From assembly GCA_034509735.1 (NCBI GenBank), contig JACGWO010000005.1:24670383-24734382 (forward strand): a stretch of DNA of 64,000 bases, in the 5' to 3' direction. The translations under genes and the position numbers were made by a program. Shown here one piece after another: positions 10,863 through 22,237 of the stretch (its first letter is position 1; each line of letters begins with the position of its first letter). The notes below the pieces were generated by a model that saw nothing but the letters and a program-made list of their open reading frames with translations, was not told the origin of the DNA and did not search any database. The stretch comes from Sesamum alatum (lineage: Eukaryota; Streptophyta; Magnoliopsida; Lamiales; Pedaliaceae).

Positions 10863-13800
10863 GACCAATCATGTTAAGACAGTTGAGGAAATGGATGTAT
10901 GATCGAGACGTCTTGGGTGTGACGCCGGAGTTTGAGGATGGTGTTACAACATTTTTTAGAATGGGCCCAGTCTCAGCGTGCATATATGGACGGGGACAAG
11001 ATTAAGTGTCCCTGCTGGAAGTGCAAAAACGAACGGTTCAAAACACCAGACGAGGTAAATTTTGATTTGTAAATGAAAGGGTTTATACCAGAGTATTACA
11101 ATTGGACTTCGCATGGTCAAGAGAGGGTGCAGGAATACTTTGAAGCATTGACAGCGCCCCTGTACAGCAGCAGCAAACGCCACCCGTTCAGGAGGAGGGT
11201 AGTTCGCATTGGGGTGATGCGGCTTAGATGGATTGGGCGCAAAGGATGGTATTAGATGCCGCCGAGCCATCATTCTGGTCTTCGTACAACCAGGAGGGAC
11301 CGACTGATGATGGTACTCGATATTGTCCATCTGATGTGGGTCCTAGTTCATATTACGATTCGGGGCCCTATGATAATGTGTCTGGCTTGTCAGACCGTTT
11401 TTTTGATGTAGTTCATGCTGCGGACCAACTGTTGTGGAACGGCTGCACCACCTCTCAGTTGGCATCAATGGTCTCTTTGGTGAAAATCAAGGCTGAAGGA
11501 GGTTTTTCCGAGCCATATGATCGGTTATGCCAGTGGGCTGATACTATAATGCCCCGCGATCACACTTTCCCCACCGATTATTACAATACGAAGAAATTGA
11601 TAAGAGAATTGGATTTACCAGTTCAGAAGATTGATGCTTGCAAAAACGGTTGCATGTTGTACTGAAAGGACGATATTGATTTGGAATATTGCAAGTTCTG
11701 TGCAGACGCTAGGTACAAGCCCACCAGGGACAGAAATCCTAAACGCAAGAAGTCCCCGTATGCCATTCTTAGGTATCTACCGATTACCCCTCGGCTGCAG
11801 AGGTTGTATGCGTCGGAGGCCACAGTAGAGCATATAACTTGGCATGCGAGCCATTAGACGGAGGAAGGATCCATGCGTCATCCGTATGATGCAAAGGCTT
11901 GGAAGCATTTTGACCGCACGTATCCTGATTTTGCAGTTGCACCGAGGAATGTTAGACTTGGGTTGTGCACGGATGGGTTTGCACCGCACGGCCAGTATGG
12001 TAAAACTTACTCATGTTGGCCCGTGATACTTACACCGTACAATCTCCTACCGGGAATGTGCATGAAGTCTGAGTATATGTTCCTAACGATGGTGATCCCT
12101 GGCCCATCGAATCCCAAACGTCTTATCGATGTCTACTTGGAGCCGTTGATCGAGGAGTTGCAGAATTTATGGCATGTGGGTGTACGTACGCACGATACTG
12201 CGACAAACCAATCATTCATGATGCATGCCGCATTGATGTGGACAACGAACGACCTTCCTGCTTATGGGATGGTGTCTGGATGGAGTACCGCTGGTGTTAT
12301 GGGGTGTCCAGTTTGTATGGAAGATACACGGGCATTCTATTTACAGCACGGTCGGAAGACATGCTATTTTGACTGCCACAGGCAATTCCTACCACCGGTT
12401 CATCCTTATCGCAGGAACAAGAAAGCCTTCACTAAAAATCGAATGAAAATGAAGGTTGCATGTTCGAGGCTGACTGGAGAATAGATCCGAACCCGTGTCG
12501 ATGCATTTAGTGTGGCTGTCGAACAACCGTTGAGTGAACCTGAAGGCTACAGTGTCAATGATAAGTGGACGAAGAAAAGCATATTCTGAGAGCTTGAAAA
12601 TTGGGGGGCGCATCTGATACCACACAATCTTGATGTCATGCATATTGAGAAGAATATGTTCGATAATATATTCAATACTGTGATGGACATCAAAGGAAAA
12701 ACGAAGGACAATCTGAATGTACGGAAGGATCTGAAGATCATATGTAATCGGCCGGAGCTTCAGGTGGACGAAAGGAGACCGAACGTGATGCACAAGGTGG
12801 TATATACACTGACAAAGGAACAAAAAAAGAAAATATATGAGTGGATTCATTGTCTTAGGTTTCCTGATGGGTATGCCTCTAACTTGGCCCGTTGCGTCGA
12901 CCTGAAGGAGTTGAGGATGCACAGCATGAAGAGCTATGATTGTCATGTATTCATGCAGAAATTGATTCCGGTTGCCTTCCGTGAAATTCTTCCAGAGCAC
13001 GTGTGGGGGAGCCTTGACGGAAGTGAGCCTTCTATTCCAGATCATGTGCTCAACAACACTAGATGTGGCCAAGGTAAAATAATTGGAAGATAGTGTAGCC
13101 GCCATCCTATGCAACCTCAAGAAAATTTTTCCTCCTTCTTTTTTCGACTCAATGGAGCATCTAATTGTTCACCTTCCATATGAGGCGCACGTTGGGGGCC
13201 CCGTGCAATACAGGTGGATGTACCCATTTGAAAAGTAATTAAATAAAAACTGTTAAATATATATTTGTTATTTGCATTTTAATAAATAGTCATATGAATA
13301 GATTCCTACGCGATTTGAAGAAAAAGGTGAAAAACAAAGCACACGTCGAGGCGTCAATTGTAGAGGCTTATATTGTCGAAGAAATCGGAATTTTCTCCTC
13401 TCACTACTTGGAACTGCACATTCTCTGCAAGCGAAACAGACCCGGTCGGAACGATGATCTCACGAGTAACAACGATCGAATAGTTCGGTCCATTTTCAAT
13501 TACCCAGGCCGAGCAAGTGGAGCCTCGAAGAAGAGATGGCTGAGTGGGAGGAACTTCATGCTATCGAGACATACGTCTTGTGTAATTGTGAAGTAGTTGC
13601 ACCGCACTACGAGTAAGTGTCTTATACAAACGTAATTATCTCGTATGAATCATTTCAATTTCAATTACATGTATATTTATAACTATCAGTTTTACTATAA
13701 CAGGTCATTCTTGAATGAACTGTTCGAGCAACACAATTCGGAGGACCCGATAATTGATCAACTAGTGGTGACACAATTCAAGGATTGGTTCAAGGCTCGT

Positions 13801-14617
13801 GTAAGTATCACCGATTTCTTGTAAATGCAATATGCTCATTAATTTGTAATCAATTACTTCAATTGTTGTATATATGATTAATTGCAGGTGAAACCCGAAT
13901 TGAATCACACAAACGACGAATTATTGAAGTTGCATTATTGGGGGCCAAGAGCAGAAGTGACAACATACCTGCCTTACTTCATCAATGGCTTCAATTTCTA
14001 CTCTGAACGTCACAATGTCGGGAAGTCAACAATGAATTGTGGTGTTTGTGTCAAAAGTTCATCATATACAGACACGAATTCTGACTTCTATGGAATTTTG
14101 GAAGAGATAATTCAGCTAGATTACCCACTAATTCCAAACATGCACATTGTACTGTTTTATTGTCGTTGGGTCGATCCGGTCAGAAGCATGAAGATACACC
14201 CGCGTTATCACGTCATTGATGTCAACTTCAAAAAGCTCTACCAAAAGAATGAACCATTCATACTGGCACAACAAGCAGTAATAGATAACCAAACCTTTGA
14301 ACTGCATGACCCAAAGCTACTACGCGGATTACCCGAGCATGAAGAAGGACAAAGTCGATTGGAAAGTTGTTTACAAAATCAAGGCTCGAAGAGTAATCGA
14401 TGACTCGCGATGGACCGAGGTCGCCTATCAGATGGATGAAGTCGTACCTAATGCAAATGTTGCAATAGATAACCAAACCTTTGAACTGCATGACCCAACG
14501 GGAATACAATTGGCCATTAATCATGGAGCAGGACCATCGCGCTCGCCAGACAGTGAATCCGAAGATGAAGATGAAGATAGCTTTGACGAGGCTGAGTCCG
14601 ATGAAGAGACTTATTGA
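10863..14617 (+). pseudogene. TNP2-type CACTA transposase, broken
   Basis: The enzyme would recognise and cut CACTA ends. Domains in order: transposase-associated N-terminal domain (from ATG 10871: LRKWMYDRDVLGVTPEFEDG, then a +1 frameshift near 10955 in a T run, then CPCWKCKNERF); linker to 11665; transposase_21/TNP2 core (about 11460-12650, with MLY-stop at 11664 where CACTA-2 has MLYWKDDI); DUF4218-like region (about 12638-13600); DUF4216-like region (about 13882-14403); and an acidic Asp/Glu/Ser tail ending at TGA 14615. Introns are suggested at about 13234-13290, 13615-13704 and 13800-13887. Further stops at 12482 and elsewhere, plus a 35-bp filler insertion at 14280, break the frame. 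The closest relative in the window is the minus-strand copy at 31686-37343. Confidence 0.9.
14280..14314 (+). repeat. 35-bp templated insertion, copy of 14464-14498
   Basis: The 35 bases at 14280-14314 (AATAGATAACCAAACC... to ...CATGACCCAA) are identical to 14464-14498. The second copy is the native site, encoding NQTFELHDP. In CACTA-2 the first site is uninterrupted, with AQQAV running into YYTDYPSMK, so the first copy is the insertion. Confidence 0.85.
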
Positions 14618-14720
14618 ATTTTCCAAAAAAATTATGTAATTTTTTTATTATAGTTATTGTAAAAATTTGTATTCGATAGATGTATTTTGATTATTCTAAG
14701 TAATCAGAATAAATTTTAAA

Positions 14721-15130
14721 AATAGGAACGGATAAATTTTGATTATCAGGACTATTCCTATTTGAGGTACAATATTTCAAATATGACGGCAAATTAAAAA
14801 AATGAGGAAAATTTGAATTAGGAACAACCCAAATTTATCAGGAGCGTTCCCATTTGAGGTACAATATTTCATATACGGCGACTAATTAAAAAAAATGAGA
14901 GAAATTTGAAATAGGAACGGTCCATATTTATCAGAACCGTTCCTATTTGAGGTACAATATTTCAAATATGGCGGCTAATTAAAAAGAAATGAGGGAAATT
15001 TGAATTAGGAACGGTCCAAATTTATCAGGACCGATCCTATTTGAGGTACAATATTTCAAATATGGCGGCTAATTAAAAAAAAATGAGGGAAATTTCAAAT
15101 AGGAACGGTAGGTGAAAACCTAAGACCGTT
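14721..15130. repeat. Tandem array of about 94-bp hairpin units (CACTA-1)
   Basis: Four full units beginning near 14721, 14816, 14909 and 15003, and a partial fifth near 15097, with spacings of 93-95 bp. Each starts with AATAGGAACGGT-like sequence, then a short spacer ending TTATCAGG, then the inverted motif ACCGTTCCTATTTGAG, then a shared TACAATATTTCAAATA and GCGGCTAATTAAAAA. Every unit therefore contains an inverted pair of the subterminal protein-binding motif. The array sits between the stop of the transposase gene and the second gene. Confidence 0.85.
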
Positions 15131-16209
15131 CAAAACTGAAGTCCAATATTTCGTTTTGGCGCCCAATGAAAAATTGGTGGGAAATTCAACTATTGGACCG
15201 ACCAGTTTATATACGACCGTTCCAAATGTCAATAGGAACGGTAGATACGTGCGTGCATTAAAACGGCATCGTTCTTTATTTTAGGAACGATATTGGAAAC
15301 ACCTAGTCTATTAAGTGACCGTTCCTAGTATTACAATTCCAACCAATTGGTCCGATGTCTCAACATCCATCAGCCGAATCGACACCATTTTTAACACAAA
15401 CAAGATTATGGATATTAATTGATGTCCAACGGTCTGATTTTCAATCAGCAACTCAGATTTAAGGATGCATCTATTTTTCTTACGATGAATACTGACCGGA
15501 TACGATATCTCGAGAATCGCACACCGAAATTCCGCAAAACTACATATAATGTATTATTTTGTATGGTACATCGTATCTAACGGTTTGATTAGAATTTTGA
15601 CAGTCTGATTATGCCGTGCAGTACAACAACATAGGATCCTAGTTACATCTGTGAAATAATAACAAAAATAAATATACAAAAACGACTTCATATTCTGAAC
15701 GTGTGTGTATTTTCTAAAAATTACTATATATAGTCAAATCCATTAATTATCCAATTGTATATATTTATTCAATCAGATGAGTGTTCGGAATGTGTTTTTC
15801 TTAATTTATAGTTATTATTTTACTAGATGAAAAAATATTGAAATACATAATAGGAACGGTGCCACTTGAATGTAGGAACAGTTACTGTGTGGGTGCAAGG
15901 AAACGACACCGTTTATTTCTTTAGGAACGGTAATGGGAACAGTTTTCATACTAAGTAACCGTTCCTATTAGTGCAATTCCTTAAACTAAATATATGGAAT
16001 TGATATAGGAACGGTCAACTGTAATTCAGGAACGGCCTCTGTTGGATGGTAATGGGAACGGTAATACACTTAATAGACCGTCCCTATTTAGGTCAACATA
16101 AGTACACGTTATTAAAACGACATCGTTTTAGTGCAAAAACGACGTCGTGTTCGTTATTTGGACCGATTTTGGGAACGGTCTTGTAAAATAATAACCGTTC
16201 CAAAAAATT
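15131..16209. other. CACTA-1 intergenic spacer
   Basis: Noncoding DNA with scattered AGGAACGGT/ACCGTTCC motifs, dense again at 15850-16200. The middle part (15380-15840) is AT-rich and lacks motifs. No ORF with a recognisable domain. Confidence 0.6.
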
Positions 16210-16257
16210 TATATAAATTGGCCCCTTGGCTGATTTGTTCTCACTTTTGCCCAAAAG

Positions 16258-16302
<45 letters not shown>
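16210..16302 (+). promoter_or_regulatory. Promoter of the TNPA-type gene with TATA box and CT microsatellite
   Basis: TATATAAA at 16210-16217 is followed about 45 bp downstream by a (CT)n run (16260-16302). Pyrimidine-rich CT tracts just downstream of a TATA box are common at plant transcription starts and leaders. The GC-rich leader that follows (16310-16545) contrasts with the AT-rich flanks. Confidence 0.55.
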
Positions 16303-16305
<3 letters not shown>

Positions 16306-16474
16306 AGCATCTCTCTCTCTCTATTCACCGCCATCAGCGCCTCCATCCACTGTCGCCGGCCGCCGCATCCAATTAGCAGCCCGTACGTGGAGATCCCCCG
16401 CCCCCTCTTGCTCCATCCACCACCGCCACCTGTTCGATTGACCCTTAGCCACCGCCGCTGCCCTCAAACACCGT

Positions 16475-16526
16475 GCCTAGACGCCGCCCTCAGCCACCGT
16501 GCCTAGACGCCGCCCTCAGCCACCGC
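16475..16526 (+). repeat. 26-bp tandem duplication in the leader
   Basis: GCCTAGACGCCGCCCTCAGC (first 20 bases of the unit) starts at 16475 and again at 16501; the two 26-bp copies differ only in the last base. Confidence 0.85.
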
Positions 16527-16545
16527 TGCCAACACCACTACCAAG

Positions 16546-17575
16546 TAGGGTTTGTTATAAACCTTTTTTTTTTTTTTTTCTGTTTTGCATTTTTCTGAAA
16601 ATGCAGAAATTGAATTTTTCAATTTTTCGTGTAAATTGTTTCATTTCTGTATTTTGCATTTATTTTCTGTAAATTTTCTGTAAATTTCTATAATAGTATG
16701 TAATTGTCAATGGTATGTAGTTTCCGTAAATATATTGTTCTAATTACTGTATGAAATTAGTGTACAATTTTTCTATAACTATTTTGAATTTTCCGTTATT
16801 TTTGGTGATTTTCTGTAATTAGTGTGAATTTTCTGTAATTTTTGGTGATTTTTCTATAATCAGTGTAAATTTTTGGTGATTTTCTGTCAATTAGTGTGAA
16901 TTATTTTAATTAGCGTGAATTATTGTAATTAGTGTGATTTTCTGTTAAAAAATTAGAAATTTGTATATTTTAAAAATCTGAAAATTCGGAATTTTATTAC
17001 AATTTAAATGTAAATTTCTGTAAATTTAAATAAATTGCAGAATTTTAATGTAAATTTCAGAAATTATGAAAATTCAAAATTTTTAGAATATTTTCTGTAA
17101 ATTTTATATTTTTCGTGATTTTTCTGATAATTTTCTGAATTTTTAAATTTTTTTATGTCATTTTCTATAAATTTAAAATATTTTCAGAATTTTATGTAAT
17201 TTTTAAAAATTATGTATATAAATATATAGAAAAATACAAAGATTTAGTGCAATTTTAGGGTAAAATTTTAGAATTTGGTATAAATATATAGAAAAATAGA
17301 AGGATTTAGTGTAATTAAGCCTCAATTTTGTGTGTTAGTATATATTTTAGGAAATAATTTTAGAATTTAGTAAATATTGTAGGAAAATTTTCAATAACAA
17401 AATTGGGATTAATTATCCATTTATTAGATTAATTTTGGGACTTAGTATACAATTTTAGGATTTAGTTTGCATAATTATTTTAAAAAATTACAAAAATTAT
17501 CATTATTCAAATAAATTGATACTTCACATGTATTTTTTAAATTCATACGACTAATATTTTTTAAAAAAAATATAG
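16546..17575 (+). other. Probable 5'-UTR intron of the TNPA-type gene
   Basis: About 1 kb of very AT-rich DNA between the GC-rich leader (donor likely in CCAAGTAGGG near 16543-16548) and an acceptor ATATAG ending at 17575, just before ATG 17579. It contains loosely repeated units of the form TTTCTGTAATTAGTGTGAAT (about 16790-16950) and no coding potential. Confidence 0.5.
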
Positions 17576-17578
17576 ATC

Positions 17579-19113
17579 ATGTCTGGTCGGGATTTCCCAC
17601 CTCGAGGAGGTGGACGTGGCCGCGGTCGCGGTTCACCGGCCATACCGTCGGCCGGTGTTGCTTCCTAGGATAGGGAAGTAGTGTTCCGACCACCACCGCC
17701 ACCCGCACCACCTGCGCCGGATCAACAGCCCGATGCGTCTACTACTGCACCCGTCGAGGAGGGTGGCGGACCATCCACTACCACACCGGCGGTCGATCCG
17801 ACCCGTCCATGGGCTGCCCCAGCACCACCACCCCCACCGGCCCCACCACTCCCACCACCATCCGCGCGCGCCAGTACATCACACTCGCTGATGCGAGGTA
17901 TTTTTTACATTTTTAATTTTTTTTTGTAATTTAAATTAATATTCTTATGTCATACTAATTATTTTATAATTTCAGTTCTGATTGGAAGATCCACGAGCGC
18001 ATGTACGCGGTCGTGCGAGGACACTATCCCCATCCTTGGGGCTATTTGCGCAAGGTGCCGCCAGAGCACCAACATTTCTGGTTTGAGAGTTTGAAGGTAA
18101 AGGCAATTAATTTTTATTTTTAAATATTTTAACAATCTAAGTTATGATATATATATATATGTATTTTTAATACAAATGACGTACTGGTGGGACGCCGAGG
18201 ACGAGTTGATGTTCAAGATCTTCCACGTTTGGGTGGGGAAGTTCCTCAGGAAGAAGTTCGTCCTCGCCAGACAGTCCCTGCAGAAGCCTCTATGGCTGGC
18301 GAACGAGGTCTGGCAGCAGCTCCTCCTATACTGGGAGTCCCCGGAAATCAAGCAGGAGTGCGAGAAGAACAAGGCGAACCGAAACGCCAACCCAGCTGCA
18401 TCCGCTAATGTGTACCGCGGGGGATCTGTCTCCGTCTGTATGCACAAGCGGAAATTGGTAAGATATTTAATGTTATTCAATTATTTATTACTATTAAATT
18501 AAAATGGTAATAATTGTTTCCCATTTCCTTTTACAAGAGGAGCAACTCGGCCGGCCAGTGAAGCAGATGGAGTTATTCTCCAGATGCTACAAGAAGAAGG
18601 CCGACGGTGGCTGGAGCGGGCCGAGGGCAACGGAGGTGGCGGTAAGTTGTACTTAATACATTCTAGTTTATTTTTTTAAATGTTTGAAAATTTTCTAATT
18701 TATTCTAATTATTTTTGCAGGAGATGTTCCAGAAGATGATGGAGGATCATCAGTCTCAGGCCCCGTGCAATCCTGGGGATCCTGCTTCCGAATCAGAGGG
18801 CTCGGTGGCACAGACCGAGCAGCAGATGTGGCTGACTTGTGTCGGGGGCAAGAACAAGGGTCGAGTATTTGGTCTTGGTTCTGAGGCCTTGGGTCTCAGC
18901 CAGACGCACTAGCCACCGCCCGCGCCAGAGCCAGTGCCTTCATCAAACATGGAGGGTCGGATGGTCCACCTCGAGGAGATGATGATGGACCTGATGGGCA
19001 TGATGAAGGCCATACAGACCAGTCACTCCGGTGCCGACCCGTCACGGCCTCCTAGAGACCCCACCTTTCCATACATTAACGAGATGGACGAGGCCGATGG
19101 GGACAACGAGTAG
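17579..19113 (+). pseudogene. TNPA / Transposase_24-type CACTA gene, broken
   Basis: The second En/Spm gene, whose product binds subterminal motifs. Predicted exons: 17579-17897 (Arg-Gly-rich start MSGRDFPPRGGGRGRGRG, then a Pro-rich stretch), 17976-18096, 18176-18457 (core: TYWWDAEDELMFKIFHVWVG...LARQSLQKPLWLANEVWQQL), 18538-18641 and 18721-19113 (EMFQKMMEDHQ..., GKNKGRVFGLGSEA, then a Met-rich coiled C-terminus). Defects: in-frame stop TAG at 17666, loss of the AG at the acceptor before exon 3 (CAA at 18173-18175, CAG in CACTA-2), and stop TAG at 18910. The coding sequence is GC-rich (many CCG and GAG codons), unlike its AT-rich introns. A partial minus-strand homologue lies at 29440-30506. 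Confidence 0.85.
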
Positions 19114-19299
19114 ATTATGTATTGTTTTTTTATATTTTTGTATAATTAAATCGGATAATATTCGTATTTAATATAATTTTTTATTTCTAAATTATGCATT
19201 TTTTCATATTTAATTATCAATTATAAAGTCAAAAAGATATAATAATTTAAATTTATATTTAAATGATAATAATTATTACTATAAAAAAAATAATAATTC

Positions 19300-20002
19300 A
19301 TTTGTTAGAAACGGTACTTTAGACGGTGTTTCAGCGCCACCTACCATTCCTAAATTTGACTGTTTTAAAAAATGTACCGTTCCCAATACCGATGAAACAA
19401 CCATTCCAAAAATAGAAGACAACCATTCCTAAAAACGGGACGTACCGTCCCTACATGTATTCCAAAATCAATTCTTTCATGGTTAGGCTTTCGTTCTAAA
19501 GAAAATACCAAAAATCGATCCAAAGTGGTATTCCAAAGTTAGAGTGCTAAAACCGTTCCTAACGAACGCGACAAAAAGTATTCCAGTTACCGATCCTAAT
19601 CTATACAACTTACCGTTCCTACATGTATTCCAGATACCATGCTAAATTGTATCCACAACATAAGGTGAAAATTCCAAAATATGTTCTAACTATCGTTCCT
19701 AATTACGCAATTTAATTTCGATGCTACCGTTCCTAATGTTTATAAGGTGTTCCAAATGCAAAAATTATAAATTCATACGTACAAAGGTAATTAAGAACGG
19801 TAACCCGAAAATATGCCAAAAACTGTTCCCAAATAGGAACGGTGGCTTTGTTACCGTTCGTAATTATTAGGATCGCCTCTTATTGCCGCGGATTGCCTCC
19901 CGTTCCTCCACCATTCCTAATTGCAGTGCAAAAGGATACAGTGAACTATTTACCATCCCAAAAATTAAAAAATCGTTCCTGTTACCGTTTCAATTCCCGT
20001 AT
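19300..20002. repeat. CACTA-1 3' subterminal repeats
   Basis: Dense ACCGTTCCTA-like motifs, mostly in the orientation opposite to those at the 5' end, with spacers of about 20-50 bp. Together with the 5' array they would allow pairing of the ends by the TNPA-type protein. Confidence 0.8.
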
Positions 20003-20015
20003 TTTTTTTGTAGTG
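20003..20015 (-). repeat. CACTA-1 right terminal inverted repeat
   Basis: TTTTTTTGTAGTG, exact complement of the left end, followed by the ATA duplication. Confidence 0.95.
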
Positions 20016-20018
20016 ATA

Positions 20019-21112
20019 TTATAGTCTGTTAAGGATGCAAAAATAAAGTACGGGGTTGATCATCTCCTTTTACTAATGTAATCGTTTTGAGATCTTAGGC
20101 AAGTAAAGTTAATTAGATTAAATATATATGGATATATTTACTTGTTGTTGATGTACTTGATTGTTAGTTATTAGTTATTTATTTGAATGACATTATTGAC
20201 CTGTGAAATTGTTATTATGTGCTTATCAGTGGTTGTGTTGTATGGAAGTCAAATGAATGATTGTGTAATCCTATATTGGATTTTTGAATGAAACTGAATG
20301 AAGAAGTTAATGATGTTCATGCAGTGAGTTGATATTGTAATGGCTTGTGATGATATAATTAATGACGAGTTGTGTGCTGTCATTAATCAATGGCGATGAC
20401 GTGATATTGTACGAGTTGTGTGATGTGTGATATGATTGAGGAGGATATATCATACGAGTTGTGTGTCGTGTGATATCAGAAAAACAAAATGAGATATTAT
20501 GAATGATGTGGTGATAGCTAGCAAAGACCTCTGAGTGATGCACTCCAACTTGGGTAAGTAGGGCCCTATGAAATAAACAATAATTTAGATATATTGTACG
20601 GTGGAGTGATGTAGGATTTTTGTATGGATTACTTCATGATTTTTGTGGTAACTACGTAATGAATGTTTGTTGATTGGAGTCATTGCATGATATTGGTGTT
20701 ATTGCGCATGTGTATGCATATATATAAGCTAATTAGATGTACTAATTGAGTAGGTAGTTCATTCTTTGCCGCATATTTTTTAGAATATAAGTCATAGTGA
20801 CTAGCATATCATAAGTCGATCACTAATATTACTAGGTGAGTCAGCAGTTATACCTTGAGGTTGAAGCCTTAGCTACTCAATTGAATAGATATTGGACTTT
20901 TCAGTGGATTTGTATTTTAAGTTTTGTAATAACTAGAAACTTCACTTCTCTTTTTTTATATTTATAAATGCTAAGGTCGATGATTTATTATAAAGTTTAC
21001 ATGACGTATGTAATTCCGTGATGTCTACATTATATATTTAGTAAAATATGATTTATATTATAAATATGAATTTCTTGTGAGATTGAATGTATTCATGGAG
21101 GGGGTGCTTGAG
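20019..21112 (+). repeat. Degenerate Gypsy-type LTR, right part
   Basis: Similar to the reverse complement of 57196-58450. Shared landmarks in order are a GTAAGT/GCAAGTAAAGTTAATT region, a GGGCCCTA block near 20560, a GGTGAGTCAGCA block near 20834, TTTTGTAATAACTAGAAACTTCACTT near 20920, and GGGGGTG near the end (about 21100). It continues the sequence on the left of the CACTA insertion. The exact 3' end is uncertain. Confidence 0.55.
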
Positions 21113-21637
21113 CACCCTATCTCCTCAAAACTTGAACATCGAGAGCCTTGCAAGTCAAAATCTGCTTCCCTACATCCGAAAACAACATGTTCAGCCAGTC
21201 CAAAAAGTCATACTACCAACAACCCTGATGCCACTGTTGATGAAGAACAACCCACGCCAGAATTAGATTCCCGATTCCCCCAGGTTCTGAGCCCCTGTTT
21301 GAATGCGTCTCACAAATAGTCTCCCAACACAAAACACAACCTCAGGATACGGAAGAAGAAAACACTATACAACCACCATCCTCGTGATCAAGGAGAAACA
21401 TGATAATGTTAGGGCACTACGAATTTATAATCAAACCATTTCGCATCATTCCACACGTCTTTATCAACTCATTGCAGAATCATATTCTTTCCCATGCCAA
21501 GAGAAAAATAGAATCAACACACACCTACACTGAACAACAGAGCCATGTAGAATGGCTTCATGCCTCTCATAGCAACACCTATCCCACCCCTAACGAACAT
21601 CCTAGTTTGGAATTGTAGGGGTGTTGCTCGGCTAGGG
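21113..21637 (+). pseudogene. LINE-like fragment
   Basis: The clearest signal is the frame around 21570-21640, which reads PLTNILVWNCRGVARLGAK. The NILVWNCRG-type start is characteristic of the endonuclease domain of plant L1-type LINEs. Upstream frames (21125-21560) are broken and Ser/Thr/Pro-rich, as in LINE ORF1 tails. The endonuclease is cut off after about 15 residues at the start of another AT-rich element, so almost all of ORF2 is missing. Confidence 0.4.
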
Positions 21638-21903
21638 GCTAAATAATTTTTTAGTCCCAACAGATTAGGTCATTATTATTTTATTTGTATCACAATTTAG
21701 GCAGGTGATGATTTCAGACCCATAAAATATGATTTTAGGTATTTTTAGTCCCAAGTTAACGGACGTGACCATGATTTTATGTATTTTTAGTCCAATAAAA
21801 TATGAGTTTAGGTATTTTTAGTCCCAAGTTAATGGTTGTTAACAGACATGTGCAAAGCACATGACATTTTGGGACTAAATCTAGAGTTGTGCATTCAACT
21901 TGT
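21638..21903. repeat. AT-rich noncoding element fragment
   Basis: Begins GGGCTAAATAATTTTTTAGTCCC-like and contains three copies of a GGTATTTTTAGTCC(C) phrase near 21750, 21785 and 21820. GGGACTAAAT recurs inverted near 21870. This resembles a TIR-type nonautonomous element, but its other end was not found. Confidence 0.35.
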
Positions 21904-22237
21904 TGATGGATACTTTAGGGCATTTAAGTAAACAAGGGAGACTTTCTATTTTTGCTGAAGGAATTTCTCATACCTTTTTCATTCCATTTAGTCTCTTAAA
22001 GAGGTAAGTTCCATATAGTAGTTCCCGTAAATGGGATCACCCTACACCTGGCAAGCATCTAGCCAACTAGTACAGAGAGTAGTCTAACTAAATTACTCTC
22101 ATAGTACTATGCCAATATGTGGAACTTAACAACACTCATCCTATTTGTCCCATAGCAAAGTCCTTGAAGTGGGCTGGTGGCCTACGAGTTCGTTTGGGCT
22201 TACCAACAGGTCCAGCTTTAATATTGGTGGCCTATCA
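21904..22237 (-). repeat. Reina-like 3' LTR
   Basis: Pairs with 26557-26893. Shared segments include GGGATCACCCTACACCTGGC and AAGCATCTAGCC. Confidence 0.9.

Larger units (their letters stand above)
9962..20015 (+). mobile_element. CACTA (En/Spm) transposon, CACTA-1
   Basis: A 10,054-bp element starting CACTACAAAAAAA (9962-9974) and ending with its exact complement TTTTTTTGTAGTG (20003-20015). It is flanked by the 3-bp duplication ATA (9959-9961 and 20016-20018). Both subterminal regions hold many direct and inverted copies of an AGGAACGGT-like motif. It carries a TNP2-type transposase gene (10863-14617) followed by a TNPA/Transposase_24-type gene (17579-19113), both on the plus strand. This is a complete autonomous architecture, but both genes have stops or frameshifts, so it is now at best mobilised in trans. 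The intact ends and target duplication suggest a fairly young insertion. Confidence 0.95.

Noticed and set aside
14721..15130. CRISPR-like array
   Set aside because: The whole 94-bp unit is repeated with no unique spacers, the context is a plant transposon, and CRISPR arrays are not expected in a nuclear genome.
17681..17929. Pro-rich secreted or cell-wall-like protein
   Set aside because: It is the Pro-rich first exon of the TNPA-type gene after an internal stop, in frame with the Arg-Gly-rich start.
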